DNA of 64,000 bases, taken from positions 1,301,757 through 1,365,756 of the forward strand of contig NZ_JACIJO010000003.1 in NCBI RefSeq assembly GCF_014206875.1, in the 5' to 3' direction. Source of the stretch: Algoriphagus iocasae (GTDB lineage Bacteria > Bacteroidota > Bacteroidia > Cytophagales > Cyclobacteriaceae). The notes under the pieces were generated by a model that saw only the letters and a list, made by a program, of their open reading frames with translations, did not search any database and was not told the origin of the DNA. The translations under genes and the position numbers were made by a program. Positions 36,559 to 46,431 of this stretch are shown here, in pieces; position 1 is the first letter of the stretch; each line of letters begins with the position of its first letter.

Positions 36559-37962
36559 ATGAAATCTAAAAAATTTGCTTTTCGGGAGATTGAGTGGTGG
36601 ATGGTCACCTTTATTTTCTTGATCATTGTCCTGACTAATATTGTCATTACCATGTCATCCGATCACTATCCGGTGGAAAAGTTTTTCGGAATTGTCATCA
36701 TGCCAATTATCGCTTACATAGGGTTTTATGTGATGCATTTGGTAGTCATTCCCAAGTATCTCAGGGATAAAAATGTATTACATCTGGTCTTATTAAGTAT
36801 TGCCGCAGCAGCGGTGACTGGATCACTAGCTGGTGCTTGTGCAGCCGTAAATGGTATCAATGCAGAGCGTTTTTTTAGATTTTATTTCAGTACCCTTTCG
36901 CTCTACACAGTGTATTTGGTGACAGCGATTTTACTCCGAAAGATGTTTTTACCACCTGTTTTCAAGGATTTCCAACTATACAACGGTATTCGACTGTTTA
37001 TGATCTTCCTTTTTATCAGCATCTTTTTGTTTGTAGCGAGGATCTTTGTCAATGAAGTGATTTTAGTGATCGTTTTGATGATCATTCCAAGTATTTCCTT
37101 TTTTGTCCTTTATAATTATTTCCTTCTTTATCGAAATAAAATTAAGGGAAACACCAAGGCTTATCGATGGTACTTATGGGGATTAATTACAGTAATTGGA
37201 ATTGGTTTTTTCCTTGCTGCTGTAGAAAACAATGTTCCTGAAATCATGCTTCTGGGAGTTGGAATGGTACTTTTATTGGTTTTTGTAGTCTTCCCTGTTT
37301 CCAATTTGATTTTCGCGAAATATGAGGACTACATCGGAAAAATCGATATTCTTTCTGTTCAGGTAAACCAAAGTACAGCGAACCTAAGCTTTCTCAGGTC
37401 ACAGATCAATCCACATTTTCTTTTCAATGCACTCAACACACTTTATGGGTCTGCGTTGATGGAAAATGCCGAAAAGACCTCTGATGGAATCCAGAAGTTG
37501 GGAGATATGATGCGTTTTATGCTTCATGAAAACCAAATGGATAAAATCCCTCTTTCACGCGAAATTGACTACCTGAGAAACTACCTGGACTTGCAGATGC
37601 TGCGCTTCGCAAAAGAAGATCATTTAGATGTTACTATTCAAATTGGAGAAGAATATTGTCAAGGCGACATTTCCCCAATGCTTTTGATTCCATTTGTTGA
37701 AAATGCCTTTAAGCATGGGATCAGCACAAAAAGTAAATCCTGGATCAGAATCAATCTACGTTGCCTAAAAGGCTCGGTTCATTTGGATGTGGTCAATAGT
37801 ATGCATCCTAAAAAAGCCACTGAAGATCCAAAAGATGAATCAGGAATTGGTTTAGAAAATGTAAAAAGCAGATTGGCGCATTTTTACCCTCAAAAACATA
37901 ACTTGACCATTGTAGCAAACGATACCGAGCATTTCGTTCATTTATCCGTTCAACTCCAGTAA
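36559..37962 (+). CDS. LytS/YehU-type sensor histidine kinase
   Basis: A 467-residue membrane kinase. The first 250 residues hold about seven to eight transmembrane segments and no recognised extracellular domain. The His_kinase domain has the phosphoacceptor His286 in RSQINPHFLFNALN. The ATPase part shows the N-box-like PFVENAFKHGIS and the G-box GIGLENVKSRL. It partners with the LytTR response regulator that starts 1 base after its stop. The signal is unknown; in Bacteroidota such pairs often respond to envelope or nutrient cues. Confidence 0.95.
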   Translation: MKSKKFAFREIEWWMVTFIFLIIVLTNIVITMSSDHYPVEKFFGIVIMPIIAYIGFYVMHLVVIPKYLRDKNVLHLVLLSIAAAAVTGSLAGACAAVNGINAERFFRFYFSTLSLYTVYLVTAILLRKMFLPPVFKDFQLYNGIRLFMIFLFISIFLFVARIFVNEVILVIVLMIIPSISFFVLYNYFLLYRNKIKGNTKAYRWYLWGLITVIGIGFFLAAVENNVPEIMLLGVGMVLLLVFVVFPVSNLIFAKYEDYIGKIDILSVQVNQSTANLSFLRSQINPHFLFNALNTLYGSALMENAEKTSDGIQKLGDMMRFMLHENQMDKIPLSREIDYLRNYLDLQMLRFAKEDHLDVTIQIGEEYCQGDISPMLLIPFVENAFKHGISTKSKSWIRINLRCLKGSVHLDVVNSMHPKKATEDPKDESGIGLENVKSRLAHFYPQKHNLTIVANDTEHFVHLSVQLQ

Positions 37963-37963
37963 A

Positions 37964-38644
37964 ATGATTAAAGCAATTGCTATCGATGATGAAAAGATGG
38001 CTTTGGAAGTAATAAAAGCTCATGCTTCCAAAGTCCCTTTTCTTCATTTGGAAGAAGTTTTTTTAGATGCTATCGAGGCTTTGGAATACATTAAATCCAA
38101 TTCCATAGACCTGATATTTTTGGATATCAATATGCCCGATATTTCCGGGATTGATTTTGCCGGTTTACTTCCTAAGGAGACTTTGGTAGTTTTTACCACA
38201 GCTTACTCAGATTTTGCTGTAAAAGGTTTCGAACTGGATGCATTAGATTATCTGCTAAAACCCTTCAATCTCCCAAGATTTATCAAAGCCTGCCAAAAGG
38301 CTCAGGAATGGCTGGAACTTCAGCCAGGCAAGGAACCGGAATCGACTTTTATCAAAACTGGAGAAGGTCAGATTCGATTAAATTTCGGTCAATTATTGTA
38401 TTGCGAAGCAAGTGGCAATTATGTGACTTTTCAAATGGAAGAGGAGAAAATTCTTAGCAGAATGACCCTTACTGAAGTAGAAAACCTACTTCCCTCCTTT
38501 TTTATTAGAACTCATCGTTCTTTCCTTATAAACAGCAAGAAAGTGGGGAAAGTAGAAAAGCATCAATTGCATTTACAAGATAAAACTGTTCCAATAAGTC
38601 TTTCCTATATGGATCAGGTAACGGAGTTTTTTAATTCGAAATAA
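37964..38644 (+). CDS. LytTR-family response regulator
   Basis: A 226-residue regulator. The receiver domain (1-115) has the acidic pair IDDE at 8-10, the phosphorylation site Asp54 in FLDINMPD, a conserved Thr in VVFTTAYSD, and Lys in LLKPFN. The LytTR DNA-binding domain (about 130-226) shows YCEASGNYVTF and IRTHRSFLINSKKV. It is activated by the kinase at 36559, with one base between genes. It probably binds direct repeats upstream of its targets; none could be assigned here. Confidence 0.96.
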   Translation: MIKAIAIDDEKMALEVIKAHASKVPFLHLEEVFLDAIEALEYIKSNSIDLIFLDINMPDISGIDFAGLLPKETLVVFTTAYSDFAVKGFELDALDYLLKPFNLPRFIKACQKAQEWLELQPGKEPESTFIKTGEGQIRLNFGQLLYCEASGNYVTFQMEEEKILSRMTLTEVENLLPSFFIRTHRSFLINSKKVGKVEKHQLHLQDKTVPISLSYMDQVTEFFNSK

Positions 38645-38697
38645 AGATAGATTTACGATTTCAGGGTTTCTAATGGTTAGAAATTATCAGACCTCTG

Positions 38698-39573
38698 TCA
38701 CTCAAAACTCTCCAAATACTCCTTTCTATAACTCAAGGGAGTTTTCCCGATTCTGTCTTTAAACTGCTTATTGAAATTGGATAGGGTGTTAAATCCGCTT
38801 TCGTAGCAAACCTCAGAAATATTGATATCTTCTTCATGGAGAAGTTTGCAGGCATGGGAAATCCTGACATCGCTGATAAAGTCAGAAAATGATTTATTGG
38901 CTCTTGATTTAAAAAACCTGCTAAATGCGCTGACTGAGAGATTGGCTAGACTTGCAACATCCTCCAGCAAAATTTTTTCCTTGTAGTTTTTCATCACATA
39001 CTCATACACCTCTCCCATTCTATCTTTCTCGGATTCCTTATTCAAGTTGATGTATTCTGCCTTTGTAATCGGCTTGATATCTTTGGAATGAGACAAAAAG
39101 TTGAGAATTTGAAGAAGCTGAATCAACTGGGTAGATCCTTCTAATTTGACAAGATCTTTCATCATTTGAGTGACGTCCTTATTGGTTTTCCCGCTAACCT
39201 CAATCCCTCTTGCAGAAAGTTTCATCAGCTTTCCGATATCCTCAAATTCTTCCTTTTCAAAAATATGTTCTCCAAGAAAATCTTCAGGAAAATAAACCAC
39301 TATTAGGTGAGTATCGAGGTTATTTGCCGGATCAAAATAGGCATTATCAGACCTCCAGACATGTGGTAAATTGGGTCCAGTCAAGACCATATCCCCTTCT
39401 TTAAATGGTTTGATATCGTCTCCAATGTAACGGGTTCCCCTACCCTTTAAAATCACGACCAATTGATATTCAGGATGAAAATGCCAGTATTTGTCAAAAA
39501 AAGGCGCGATTAACTCCCTGGCCAAGAATACTTTGGTATCAGGAATTCTGGACTTTTTTAGTGGATTTTTCAT
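38698..39573 (-). CDS. AraC-family transcriptional regulator with cupin sensor domain
   Basis: A 291-residue protein. The N-terminal cupin (about 20-110) contains WHFHPEYQLVVILKGRGTRYIGD and GDMVLTGPNLPHVW, the sugar-binding AraC pattern with metal-like histidines. The C-terminal domain has two HTHs, ending with the AraC signature SEVCYESGFNTLSNFNKQFKDRIG region and TPLSYRKEY. It is divergent from the large dehydrogenase lipoprotein at 39719, 145 bases away, and likely controls the sugar-oxidation cluster in response to a sugar or sugar acid. Confidence 0.92.
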   Translation of the reverse strand: MKNPLKKSRIPDTKVFLARELIAPFFDKYWHFHPEYQLVVILKGRGTRYIGDDIKPFKEGDMVLTGPNLPHVWRSDNAYFDPANNLDTHLIVVYFPEDFLGEHIFEKEEFEDIGKLMKLSARGIEVSGKTNKDVTQMMKDLVKLEGSTQLIQLLQILNFLSHSKDIKPITKAEYINLNKESEKDRMGEVYEYVMKNYKEKILLEDVASLANLSVSAFSRFFKSRANKSFSDFISDVRISHACKLLHEEDINISEVCYESGFNTLSNFNKQFKDRIGKTPLSYRKEYLESFE

Positions 39574-39718
39574 ACTAATTTTAGCTGAGTTATGCTCTTA
39601 AACAAAGCAAATATTGAACAAATAGGACAAAATTCAGTCGAAATTCAAATCAATACAGTGAGAATTTTATCAAATTTATTTAGAATATTGGTATTCAATT
39701 GATACATAAACCCTACTT

Positions 39719-42700
39719 ATGAGTATATCGTTTAAAATCCCCCCAATGAAACTTTCCTGGATGATGGCCATGACGGTCATTTCCCTGCTGGTATTCAGCT
39801 GCGGAAAAAAATCAGATAAGACATTCTTGTCAGATTCTGATCCTAGACGTGTTGAGATTTTAGTTCTTGGACACGAAAGTGAGCATCATAACTCTGAAAA
39901 GTTGATGATGTATATCGAAACACCACTTTTCCAAAAAGGCATCAACCTTACCTACACAACAGATGTAAACGACTTGAACGAAACCAAGTTGAGCAATTAT
40001 GATGGTTTGTTGATTTATGCGAATCACGAACAAATCACTCCAGAGCAGGAATCTGCGCTGAAATCTTTTGTTCAGGGAGGTAAAGCTTTGATTCCGATCC
40101 ACTCGGCATCTTTCTGTTTCCAGAACTCTCCATGGTATATTTCAGCTGTAGGTGGTCAATTTAGCACACATGGCACTGGTGATTTTACAGTGGACATAGT
40201 CGATAAAGATCATCCGATCATGAAAGATATCAATGAATTTGAGACTTGGGATGAAACGTATGTGCATAGCCAATTGAATCCTGATATGCATGTTTTGATG
40301 GAGCGTGTAGAAGGTGATCATAAGGAACCTTACACTTGGACAAGAGAAGAAGGAAAAGGACGTGTATTCTACACTGCCTATGGCCATAATGAAAAGACTT
40401 GGGAGAAAAAGGAATTCCAAGAATTGGTTGCAAACGGTATCCTTTGGGCTGTTGGTGATAAAGTAAATAAGCTTTTAGCTGAATATAACATCCCAACTCC
40501 TCAATTTGAAGATGCAGAAATCCCAAATTATGAAAGAAGAGATCCTTCTCCAAGATTCCAATTGCCTCTTTCTCCAGAGGAATCAATGAAACTGGTACAG
40601 GTACCTGTCGGCTTTGAATTAGAGCTTTTTGCCTCCGAACCAATGATCATCAACCCAATTGCTTTTGCTTGGGATGAAAGAGGAAGATTATTTGTAATCG
40701 AAACAACTGACTATCCAAACGAAGTAAGAAAAGAAGGCGGAGATGATAAGATCAAAATCCTTGAGGATACTGATGGTGATGGCAAAGCGGATAAAGTGAC
40801 TGTTTTTGCAGAGGGTTTGAATATTCCTACTTCTATCATGGCTGTCAATGGAGGTGTATTGATCTCTATGGCTCCTGATTTTGTCTTCTTGAAAGACACA
40901 GATGGTGATGACAAAGCTGATGTAAGAGAAGTTGTCATGACTGGCTGGGGTAAATTTGACACCCACGCAGGTCCTTCTAACCTAAAATATGGTTTTGATA
41001 ACAAAGTTTGGGGTGTTCTAGGTTATTCTGGATTTGACGGTGAAGTAAGCGGTAAAAAATACAGATTCGGTCAAGGTGTTTATAGATTCGAGCCATCTGG
41101 TGAGAATTTAGAATTCTTGGGAAGAACCAGTAACAATACTTGGGGACTTGGGTTCTCTGAAGATTTCGAGACATTCATTTCTACGGCCAATGGTCAGCAC
41201 TCTGTGTATTTAGCATTGGACAATAAGTTTGTAAAGAGAACTATTTATAGAGGAACTCCTAACACTGCAACTGGTATTGATTCTCATTACGATATGCCTC
41301 ACCTTACTCCTTTCTTGAGACAGGTGGACTGGCATGGATCTTATACTGCGGCAGCTGGTCACAACTTGTACACAGCTAGAAATTTCCCACAGGAATATTG
41401 GAACAAAATGGCGTTTGTAGCTGAGCCAACTGGCCGCGTGCTTCACAATGCTAGAATCTTGGAAGAAGGTTCAGGATTTAGAGAAAAGAATGCTTTCAAC
41501 ATTTTGGCAAGTTCTGACGAATGGTTTAGCCCAGTTCACGCAGAAGTTGGTCCTGATGGTTCTCTTTGGGTAGCTGATTGGTACAACTTCATTATCCAGC
41601 ACAACCCTACTCCACGTGGATTTGAAAATGGTGAAGGTAATGCTTACATCAATCCAATGAGAGATAAGCAACACGGAAGAATCTACAGATTGACTTACAA
41701 AGGTGGTGAGCCTTCTAAAACGTTTGATTTGAAAGATGCTTCTGCTAGTAAGTTATTGGAAGCTTTGAAGAGCGATAACATGTTCTGGAGATTGACTGCT
41801 CAGAGATTGATCGTTGAGACTCAGAATAAAGAAGTATTGGATGGATTATATGAAATCATCGCTAATACAGATGTAGATGCAGCAGGTATCAATGGACCGG
41901 CAATTAATGCCCTATGGACCTTGAAAGGTTTGGGTGAATTGGAAGGAAACAATGCCAAAGCACAGGAAGTAGTAGAAGCAGCATTAAAGCACCCTTCTGC
42001 AGCTGTTAGAAAGAATGCTGTACGTGTTATCCCTAGAAATCAAGCAGCTTTGGATGCAATCATTGCAGCGAACCTGATGAAGGACACAAACCTACAAACT
42101 AGAAAATTTGCAATCTTGGCTGTTTCAGAAATGCCAGCGAATGATGAAGTTTCTAAAACCTTGTTACAAATATCTGAAGATGCCGACAATGCAAAAGATG
42201 AATATTTGCCACAGGCTATTTTTGCGGCAGCTTTAACTCATTCTTCTGCATTTGAAGGAAGAACTTCTTCTGCTGAAAACCAGCCGGATTCATTAATGGG
42301 TGTTGCTGACAGAATTTCAAAAAGCTTGGTTTCTGAATTGTATACACTTGATCCAAGAAATGCGCTCCTTTTCCCTCCTGATCCATCAGGTAAAGAAATC
42401 ACGATCACAATGGAAGTAACTCCAGGTAGAGATCCATTAGATGGTGTGATGGTAGCACAAGGAAATGCTGTCAATGGCTATAGCCTTTACGTCTACAAGG
42501 ATGCGTTAAGCTTTGCTGTGGCGCAGGATAGTGATGTGAAAATCATCAAAACCAAAAAACTTCCATCAGAGAAGTTCACTGTCACTGCAACTTTGAAAGA
42601 AGGTGGTGAAATGACATTGAATATCGATGGAGATCAGGTAGCAAAAGGTAAAACAAAAGGCTTGTTTACTGCACCGCTTTCTCCTGAAAATGTACGTGTA

Positions 42701-43231
42701 GGTCAATTTGACTCAGGAAACAAAGTAGGTGATTATGAAGGTAATTGGAGGTTCTCTGGTAGAATTGGAAATAACTCCAGTTTGGATCTGAAGAAATCTG
42801 ATGATTCTGAAAACAAAGAAGTTGCCTCAATCCAAGAGCCAATCGAAACAGTAAAAGATGGGATAGCTACTTTAACGGCTATCCCTCATGAAATGAGATT
42901 TGATAAATCAGTTTTTGCAGTAAACGCAGGAACACAATTGATTTTGGATTTTAAAAATCCTGACTTCGTTCAGCATAATCTCATCATAGGTGCAATCGGA
43001 TCACTGGAGAAAATCGGTGAAGCTGCTGACCAAATGGCGCAAAATCTAACTGGAATGGAGAACGGTTTCGTTCCGGATATCCCTGAGGTTATTGCTGCTA
43101 CCGGATTGGTTTTCCCAAATTACTCAGACTCAATTGTCATAAATGTACCTTCACAGAAAGGTGATTATCCATTCGTTTGTACGCTTCCTAATCATTGGAA
43201 GCAAATGAACGGAATCATGAAAGTTATATAA
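39719..43231 (+). CDS. Giant lipoprotein: ThuA, PVC-type dehydrogenase, HEAT, LamG-like and cupredoxin fusion
   Basis: A 1170-residue lipoprotein (lipid cysteine 28 in LVFSCGKK; the second ATG at 39746 gives a more usual signal length). Domains: ThuA-like sugar-processing fold at about 45-245 (ALIPIHSASFCF, YTAYGHNEKTW); a dehydrogenase-like beta-propeller at about 290-650 with two calcium-type loops DTDGDGKAD and DTDGDDKAD; HEAT-like helical repeats at about 660-860; a LamG-like sandwich at about 890-1020; and a C-terminal azurin-type cupredoxin at about 1050-1170. The last has copper ligands His1086, Cys1154, His1159 and Met1163 in CTLPNHWKQM. It probably oxidises a sugar in the periplasm and passes electrons to its own copper domain. 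The isomerase gene follows after 2 bases. Confidence 0.88.
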   Translation: MSISFKIPPMKLSWMMAMTVISLLVFSCGKKSDKTFLSDSDPRRVEILVLGHESEHHNSEKLMMYIETPLFQKGINLTYTTDVNDLNETKLSNYDGLLIYANHEQITPEQESALKSFVQGGKALIPIHSASFCFQNSPWYISAVGGQFSTHGTGDFTVDIVDKDHPIMKDINEFETWDETYVHSQLNPDMHVLMERVEGDHKEPYTWTREEGKGRVFYTAYGHNEKTWEKKEFQELVANGILWAVGDKVNKLLAEYNIPTPQFEDAEIPNYERRDPSPRFQLPLSPEESMKLVQVPVGFELELFASEPMIINPIAFAWDERGRLFVIETTDYPNEVRKEGGDDKIKILEDTDGDGKADKVTVFAEGLNIPTSIMAVNGGVLISMAPDFVFLKDTDGDDKADVREVVMTGWGKFDTHAGPSNLKYGFDNKVWGVLGYSGFDGEVSGKKYRFGQGVYRFEPSGENLEFLGRTSNNTWGLGFSEDFETFISTANGQHSVYLALDNKFVKRTIYRGTPNTATGIDSHYDMPHLTPFLRQVDWHGSYTAAAGHNLYTARNFPQEYWNKMAFVAEPTGRVLHNARILEEGSGFREKNAFNILASSDEWFSPVHAEVGPDGSLWVADWYNFIIQHNPTPRGFENGEGNAYINPMRDKQHGRIYRLTYKGGEPSKTFDLKDASASKLLEALKSDNMFWRLTAQRLIVETQNKEVLDGLYEIIANTDVDAAGINGPAINALWTLKGLGELEGNNAKAQEVVEAALKHPSAAVRKNAVRVIPRNQAALDAIIAANLMKDTNLQTRKFAILAVSEMPANDEVSKTLLQISEDADNAKDEYLPQAIFAAALTHSSAFEGRTSSAENQPDSLMGVADRISKSLVSELYTLDPRNALLFPPDPSGKEITITMEVTPGRDPLDGVMVAQGNAVNGYSLYVYKDALSFAVAQDSDVKIIKTKKLPSEKFTVTATLKEGGEMTLNIDGDQVAKGKTKGLFTAPLSPENVRVGQFDSGNKVGDYEGNWRFSGRIGNNSSLDLKKSDDSENKEVASIQEPIETVKDGIATLTAIPHEMRFDKSVFAVNAGTQLILDFKNPDFVQHNLIIGAIGSLEKIGEAADQMAQNLTGMENGFVPDIPEVIAATGLVFPNYSDSIVINVPSQKGDYPFVCTLPNHWKQMNGIMKVI

Positions 43232-43233
43232 GG

Positions 43234-44091
43234 ATGTCCCTAGATGTAAAATTTGGAGTAAGTACCTGGCTTTGGACTTCCCCTTTCAACAAGGAAACGG
43301 TAAACCTATTTCCTAAAATCAAAAGCTTTGGATACGATGCAGTCGAGATTCCAGTAGAAGATCCTGCTCTGATTGATTTAGATATAGTAAAAGCAGCATT
43401 GGCAGATAACGGTTTAGATGCCGTAATCTGTGGTGCATTTGGAACAAGTAGGGATCTGACGAATGAAGATCCCAGCTTCCATAAAACGAGTTTTGATTAC
43501 CTCAATTCTTGCTTCGAGATTGCAGCTGCATTGGATTGCAAATTTGTAGCTGGGCCGATGTATTCAGCAGTAGGAAAAGCTAGATTGGTATCTCCGGAAC
43601 AAAAGAAAATCGAATGGGACAGAGCTGTGACCAATTTGAGAATCGTTTGTGAAAATGCCAGAAAATTCGGCTTGGAGATCGCTTTGGAGACTTTGAATCG
43701 ATTCGAAACGGATTTGATCAACACCTGCGAAGAATTAATGCAATTGATCACGGATATCAATGAACCTGAAGCAAAAGTGATTTTGGATGGTTTTCATATG
43801 AGTATTGAAGAACCGGATCCTGAGGCTGCGATTAAGCTTGCTGGAGATAAATTGATCCATTTCCAGGTTTCTGAGAATTATAGAGGTACCCCAGGTACAG
43901 GGCAAACCCCTTGGGATGCATACAAACGAGGCTTGGAAGCCATTAACTACAAAGGAACAATCAGCATTGAAAGCTTTACTCCTGAAGTAAAGGAACTCGC
44001 CGGAGCGGTTTGTATCTGGAAACCTTTGGCACCAAGTCAAGATAGCTTCGCCAGTGAAGGCTTGAAGTTCCTCAAAAAATGGGCTTCTTAA
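43234..44091 (+). CDS. Sugar phosphate isomerase/epimerase (xylose-isomerase-like TIM barrel)
   Basis: A 285-residue protein started at the ATG at 43234, 2 bases after the dehydrogenase stop; the frame is open further upstream but there it overlaps that gene. The AP-endonuclease-2/xylose-isomerase fold is shown by GYDAVEIPVED, KFVAGPMYSAVG, the metal ligands in ALETLNRFETD and VILDGFHMSIEE, and the late HFQVSENYRG and ISIESF. Related enzymes epimerise 3-keto sugars or hydroxypyruvate-type compounds, which fits the neighbouring oxidoreductases. It has no signal peptide, so it acts in the cytoplasm. Confidence 0.9.
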   Translation: MSLDVKFGVSTWLWTSPFNKETVNLFPKIKSFGYDAVEIPVEDPALIDLDIVKAALADNGLDAVICGAFGTSRDLTNEDPSFHKTSFDYLNSCFEIAAALDCKFVAGPMYSAVGKARLVSPEQKKIEWDRAVTNLRIVCENARKFGLEIALETLNRFETDLINTCEELMQLITDINEPEAKVILDGFHMSIEEPDPEAAIKLAGDKLIHFQVSENYRGTPGTGQTPWDAYKRGLEAINYKGTISIESFTPEVKELAGAVCIWKPLAPSQDSFASEGLKFLKKWAS

Positions 44092-44143
44092 AATCAAACA
44101 CAATCAACCAATAACCGAAATACCTTTTTAAATAATAGTATCA

Positions 44144-45256
44144 ATGAGTAAGAAACCTTTTAATATCGCCATCATCGGTCTTGGATTCGGAGCAGAATTC
44201 ATCCCGATTTACCAAAAGCATAAGCTGGCAAACATGTATGCCATCTGCCAGAGAAACAAAGAAAAAGCAGAGGAGATTGGAAAAGCATTTGGGATTGAAA
44301 AAGTATATACAGACTATGACGAATTGCTAAAAGATCCAGATATCGATGCAGTTCATATTAATACACCTATCCAAAATCACGCAGAACAATCTTTGAAAGC
44401 TTTGAGAGCTGGAAAACATGTGGCTTGTACTGTTCCGATGGCAACTACTGTCGAGGAATGTAAAGCCATTGTAGAGGAGGTTCAAAGAACAGGATTGACA
44501 TACATGATGATGGAAACGGTGATTTATAGCCGTGAATTTCTTTTCGTCAAAGAAATGTACGAAAAGGGTGAATTAGGAAAACTTCAATTCTTAAGAGCAT
44601 CTCATCAGCAAGAAATGGCTGGCTGGCCAGGATATTGGGAAGGCCTCCCTCCTATGCATTATGCAACTCACTGTGTAGGTCCAGTATTGGCTTTGCCGAA
44701 AGGTCAGGCTGAATATGTATCATGTTTTGGATCAGGAAGAATCGATGAAAATCTAATTCCAAAATACGGTTCTCCTTTTGCGATAGAAACTTGTCATATC
44801 AAATTGAAGGATTCTGATCTTTCAGCTGAAGTTACCAGGTCTTTGTTCAATACTGCTAGACAATACAGAGAGAGTTTTGATGCATATGGATCCAAGAAAT
44901 CTTTTGAATGGACCCTGATCGAGCACGAAGACTCTGTGATCCATACTGGTGAAACTCCAGAGAGAGTGAAAATCCCTGACTATGCGCATTTGCTTCCAGC
45001 AGAAATTGCTTCTTTCACCACTGCAGGGGTTTATGATGGGGATGATAATCAGCACCTCTCATTTATTCAGGGATCTGGCCACGGTGGTTCTCACCCACAT
45101 TTGGTCAATGAATTCTTGAATGCTTTGGCAGAAGAAAGAGCCCCATACCCTGATGCAAAACAATCTGCAAATATTACCTGCGTGGGAATCTTAGCTCACG
45201 AATCTGCAATGGCAGGAGGTAAAATCATTCCATTACCAGAGTTTACTTTAAGTTAA
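44144..45256 (+). CDS. Gfo/Idh/MocA family NAD(P)-dependent oxidoreductase
   Basis: A 370-residue cytoplasmic protein. The Rossmann motif IIGLGFGAEFIP opens it, and the family motif HINTPIQNHAEQSLKALRAGKHV (shown here in part) carries the conserved cofactor loop, with Val-Pro in ACTVPMATT where many have EKP. The C-terminal substrate domain includes HYATHCVGP with the catalytic histidine. Such enzymes oxidise or reduce sugars at C3 or C1. It follows the isomerase by 52 bases and is closed by the terminator at 45270, so the 39719-45256 genes form an operon. Confidence 0.93.
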   Translation: MSKKPFNIAIIGLGFGAEFIPIYQKHKLANMYAICQRNKEKAEEIGKAFGIEKVYTDYDELLKDPDIDAVHINTPIQNHAEQSLKALRAGKHVACTVPMATTVEECKAIVEEVQRTGLTYMMMETVIYSREFLFVKEMYEKGELGKLQFLRASHQQEMAGWPGYWEGLPPMHYATHCVGPVLALPKGQAEYVSCFGSGRIDENLIPKYGSPFAIETCHIKLKDSDLSAEVTRSLFNTARQYRESFDAYGSKKSFEWTLIEHEDSVIHTGETPERVKIPDYAHLLPAEIASFTTAGVYDGDDNQHLSFIQGSGHGGSHPHLVNEFLNALAEERAPYPDAKQSANITCVGILAHESAMAGGKIIPLPEFTLS

Positions 45257-45269
45257 GTTTAAAACAGAA

Positions 45270-45306
45270 AAAGGAAAGTCGGTGTTTTACATCTACTTTC
45301 CTTTTG
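45270..45306 (+). terminator. Terminator after the sugar-oxidation operon
   Basis: A 10-base stem (AAAGGAAAGT pairing with ACTTTCCTTT) with a 15-base loop lies 14 bases after the oxidoreductase stop. Confidence 0.75.
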
Positions 45307-45395
45307 AATGAATATTTGTCCAAAACCATAATTAATCTTCAAAAAGGAAATGAGTTTATACAAATTTACCCTTTGAAAATTAATACCGAATCAGA

Positions 45396-45854
45396 ATGAA
45401 AATTACAATCCTATCGAAATCAGCAGTAGTTGTTCTGGCTGCTCTTTTATTTGCCTGCAGTGGAGATAAAAAGGAAACTCAATCAACTAAACCTGTCAGC
45501 ACTCCAGTGGAGAAAGCACCTGTAGAGGCAAAAGTGGAAGAAAAAGAACCGGAAGTTAGCCAACCTGAAGGAGAAGCAGTAGACAGTAATGCAAGTTTGA
45601 CCGTATCCGGAGAAGACTTAATCGGAAACTCAGATTGTCTTTCTTGTCATTTAAAAGAAAGACAAGTGGTGGGTCCTGCTTTCTTGGACATTGCTGCTGA
45701 GTACGAAAACAATGACGAAAATGTCACCAAGCTTGCAAACAAAGTAATCAAAGGTGGTGCAGGTGTTTGGGGTGAAGCAGCCATGCCTCCTCACCCTACT
45801 TTGAGTGAAGAAGATGCCAAAACTATGGTAAGTTATATTCTTGGATTGACCTGA
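45396..45854 (+). CDS. Lipoprotein cytochrome c (class I, c551/c552-like)
   Basis: A 152-residue protein with a lipoprotein signal (Cys21 in LFACSGD). A flexible linker rich in Lys, Glu and Pro (25-65) would let the haem domain reach partners. Haem is bound by Cys81, Cys84 and His85 (CLSCH), and the sixth ligand is probably Met130 in GEAAMPPHP, both typical of small c551/c552 carriers. It follows the sugar-oxidation operon after a terminator and ends in a bidirectional terminator. It is a good candidate to accept electrons from the cupredoxin or cytochrome domains of the nearby dehydrogenases. Confidence 0.93.
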   Translation: MKITILSKSAVVVLAALLFACSGDKKETQSTKPVSTPVEKAPVEAKVEEKEPEVSQPEGEAVDSNASLTVSGEDLIGNSDCLSCHLKERQVVGPAFLDIAAEYENNDENVTKLANKVIKGGAGVWGEAAMPPHPTLSEEDAKTMVSYILGLT

Positions 45855-45895
45855 TTAGCTAAAAAATGATTAAATAATTTATTGGGTTTTAAATT

Positions 45896-45929
45896 TAAAA
45901 AAGTGGCAATTTCTATTGCCACTTTTTTT
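45896..45929. terminator. Bidirectional terminator between convergent genes
   Basis: AAAAGTGGCAA pairs with TTGCCACTTTT around a 6-base loop, with A- and T-runs on either side, between the stops at 45854 (+) and 45934 (-). Confidence 0.9.
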
Positions 45930-45933
45930 GTGA

Positions 45934-46308
45934 TCATTTTACTCTAGTTCCGATTGCATCAAACATGCCCATTAAATCACCTTTTGCCGTTTCTTCGTCG
46001 ACTTTTTTCAGATTTAGTGTGACATCGTAGCCACTGATATTAAATGCCGCAGACAGAACATCCTCCGAGATTTTCACTGAAGACATTTTAGATTCTTCTT
46101 TTGATCCTTCCTCGTAAAAATACCCTGTAGTAACATCATCCACGGTCTCAAAACGCATCGGAATTGTAGCACTTCCTTGTGGAGTATCTTTGATCAAAAC
46201 CTCCCATTTCCCTTCGAAATACTTAGCATTTAGAATTGGGGAAGCAAATACTAAGCTTATGGCAAACAGCAATAACATGCTACTTAAAATGGTTACTTTA
46301 CTTTTCAT
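45934..46308 (-). CDS. Hypothetical exported protein, 124 residues
   Basis: Not recognised. It has a signal peptide (first 23 residues, ending VFAS) and a short beta-rich mature part beginning KYFEGKWEVLIKDTPQG. The alternation of strands with Thr, Val and Glu and the lipocalin-like opening (G-x-W) suggest a small beta-barrel or lipocalin-like fold. It stands alone, convergent with the cytochrome gene. Function unknown. Confidence 0.7.
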   Translation of the reverse strand: MKSKVTILSSMLLLFAISLVFASPILNAKYFEGKWEVLIKDTPQGSATIPMRFETVDDVTTGYFYEEGSKEESKMSSVKISEDVLSAAFNISGYDVTLNLKKVDEETAKGDLMGMFDAIGTRVK

Positions 46309-46431
46309 GGTTTTAGGGTTAATGTTTTTAATTGATACAATAAGAAAAAAATATCGATCTCTTCAAATAGTCAAAGCATCTATTTTAGTTTAATTTCGAA
46401 TGAAGACAAATTCAATAAACCTATCATTACT

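Noticed and set aside
43195..43233. Upstream extension of the sugar isomerase
   Set aside because: It overlaps the cupredoxin end of the previous gene; the ATG at 43234 matches the family start.
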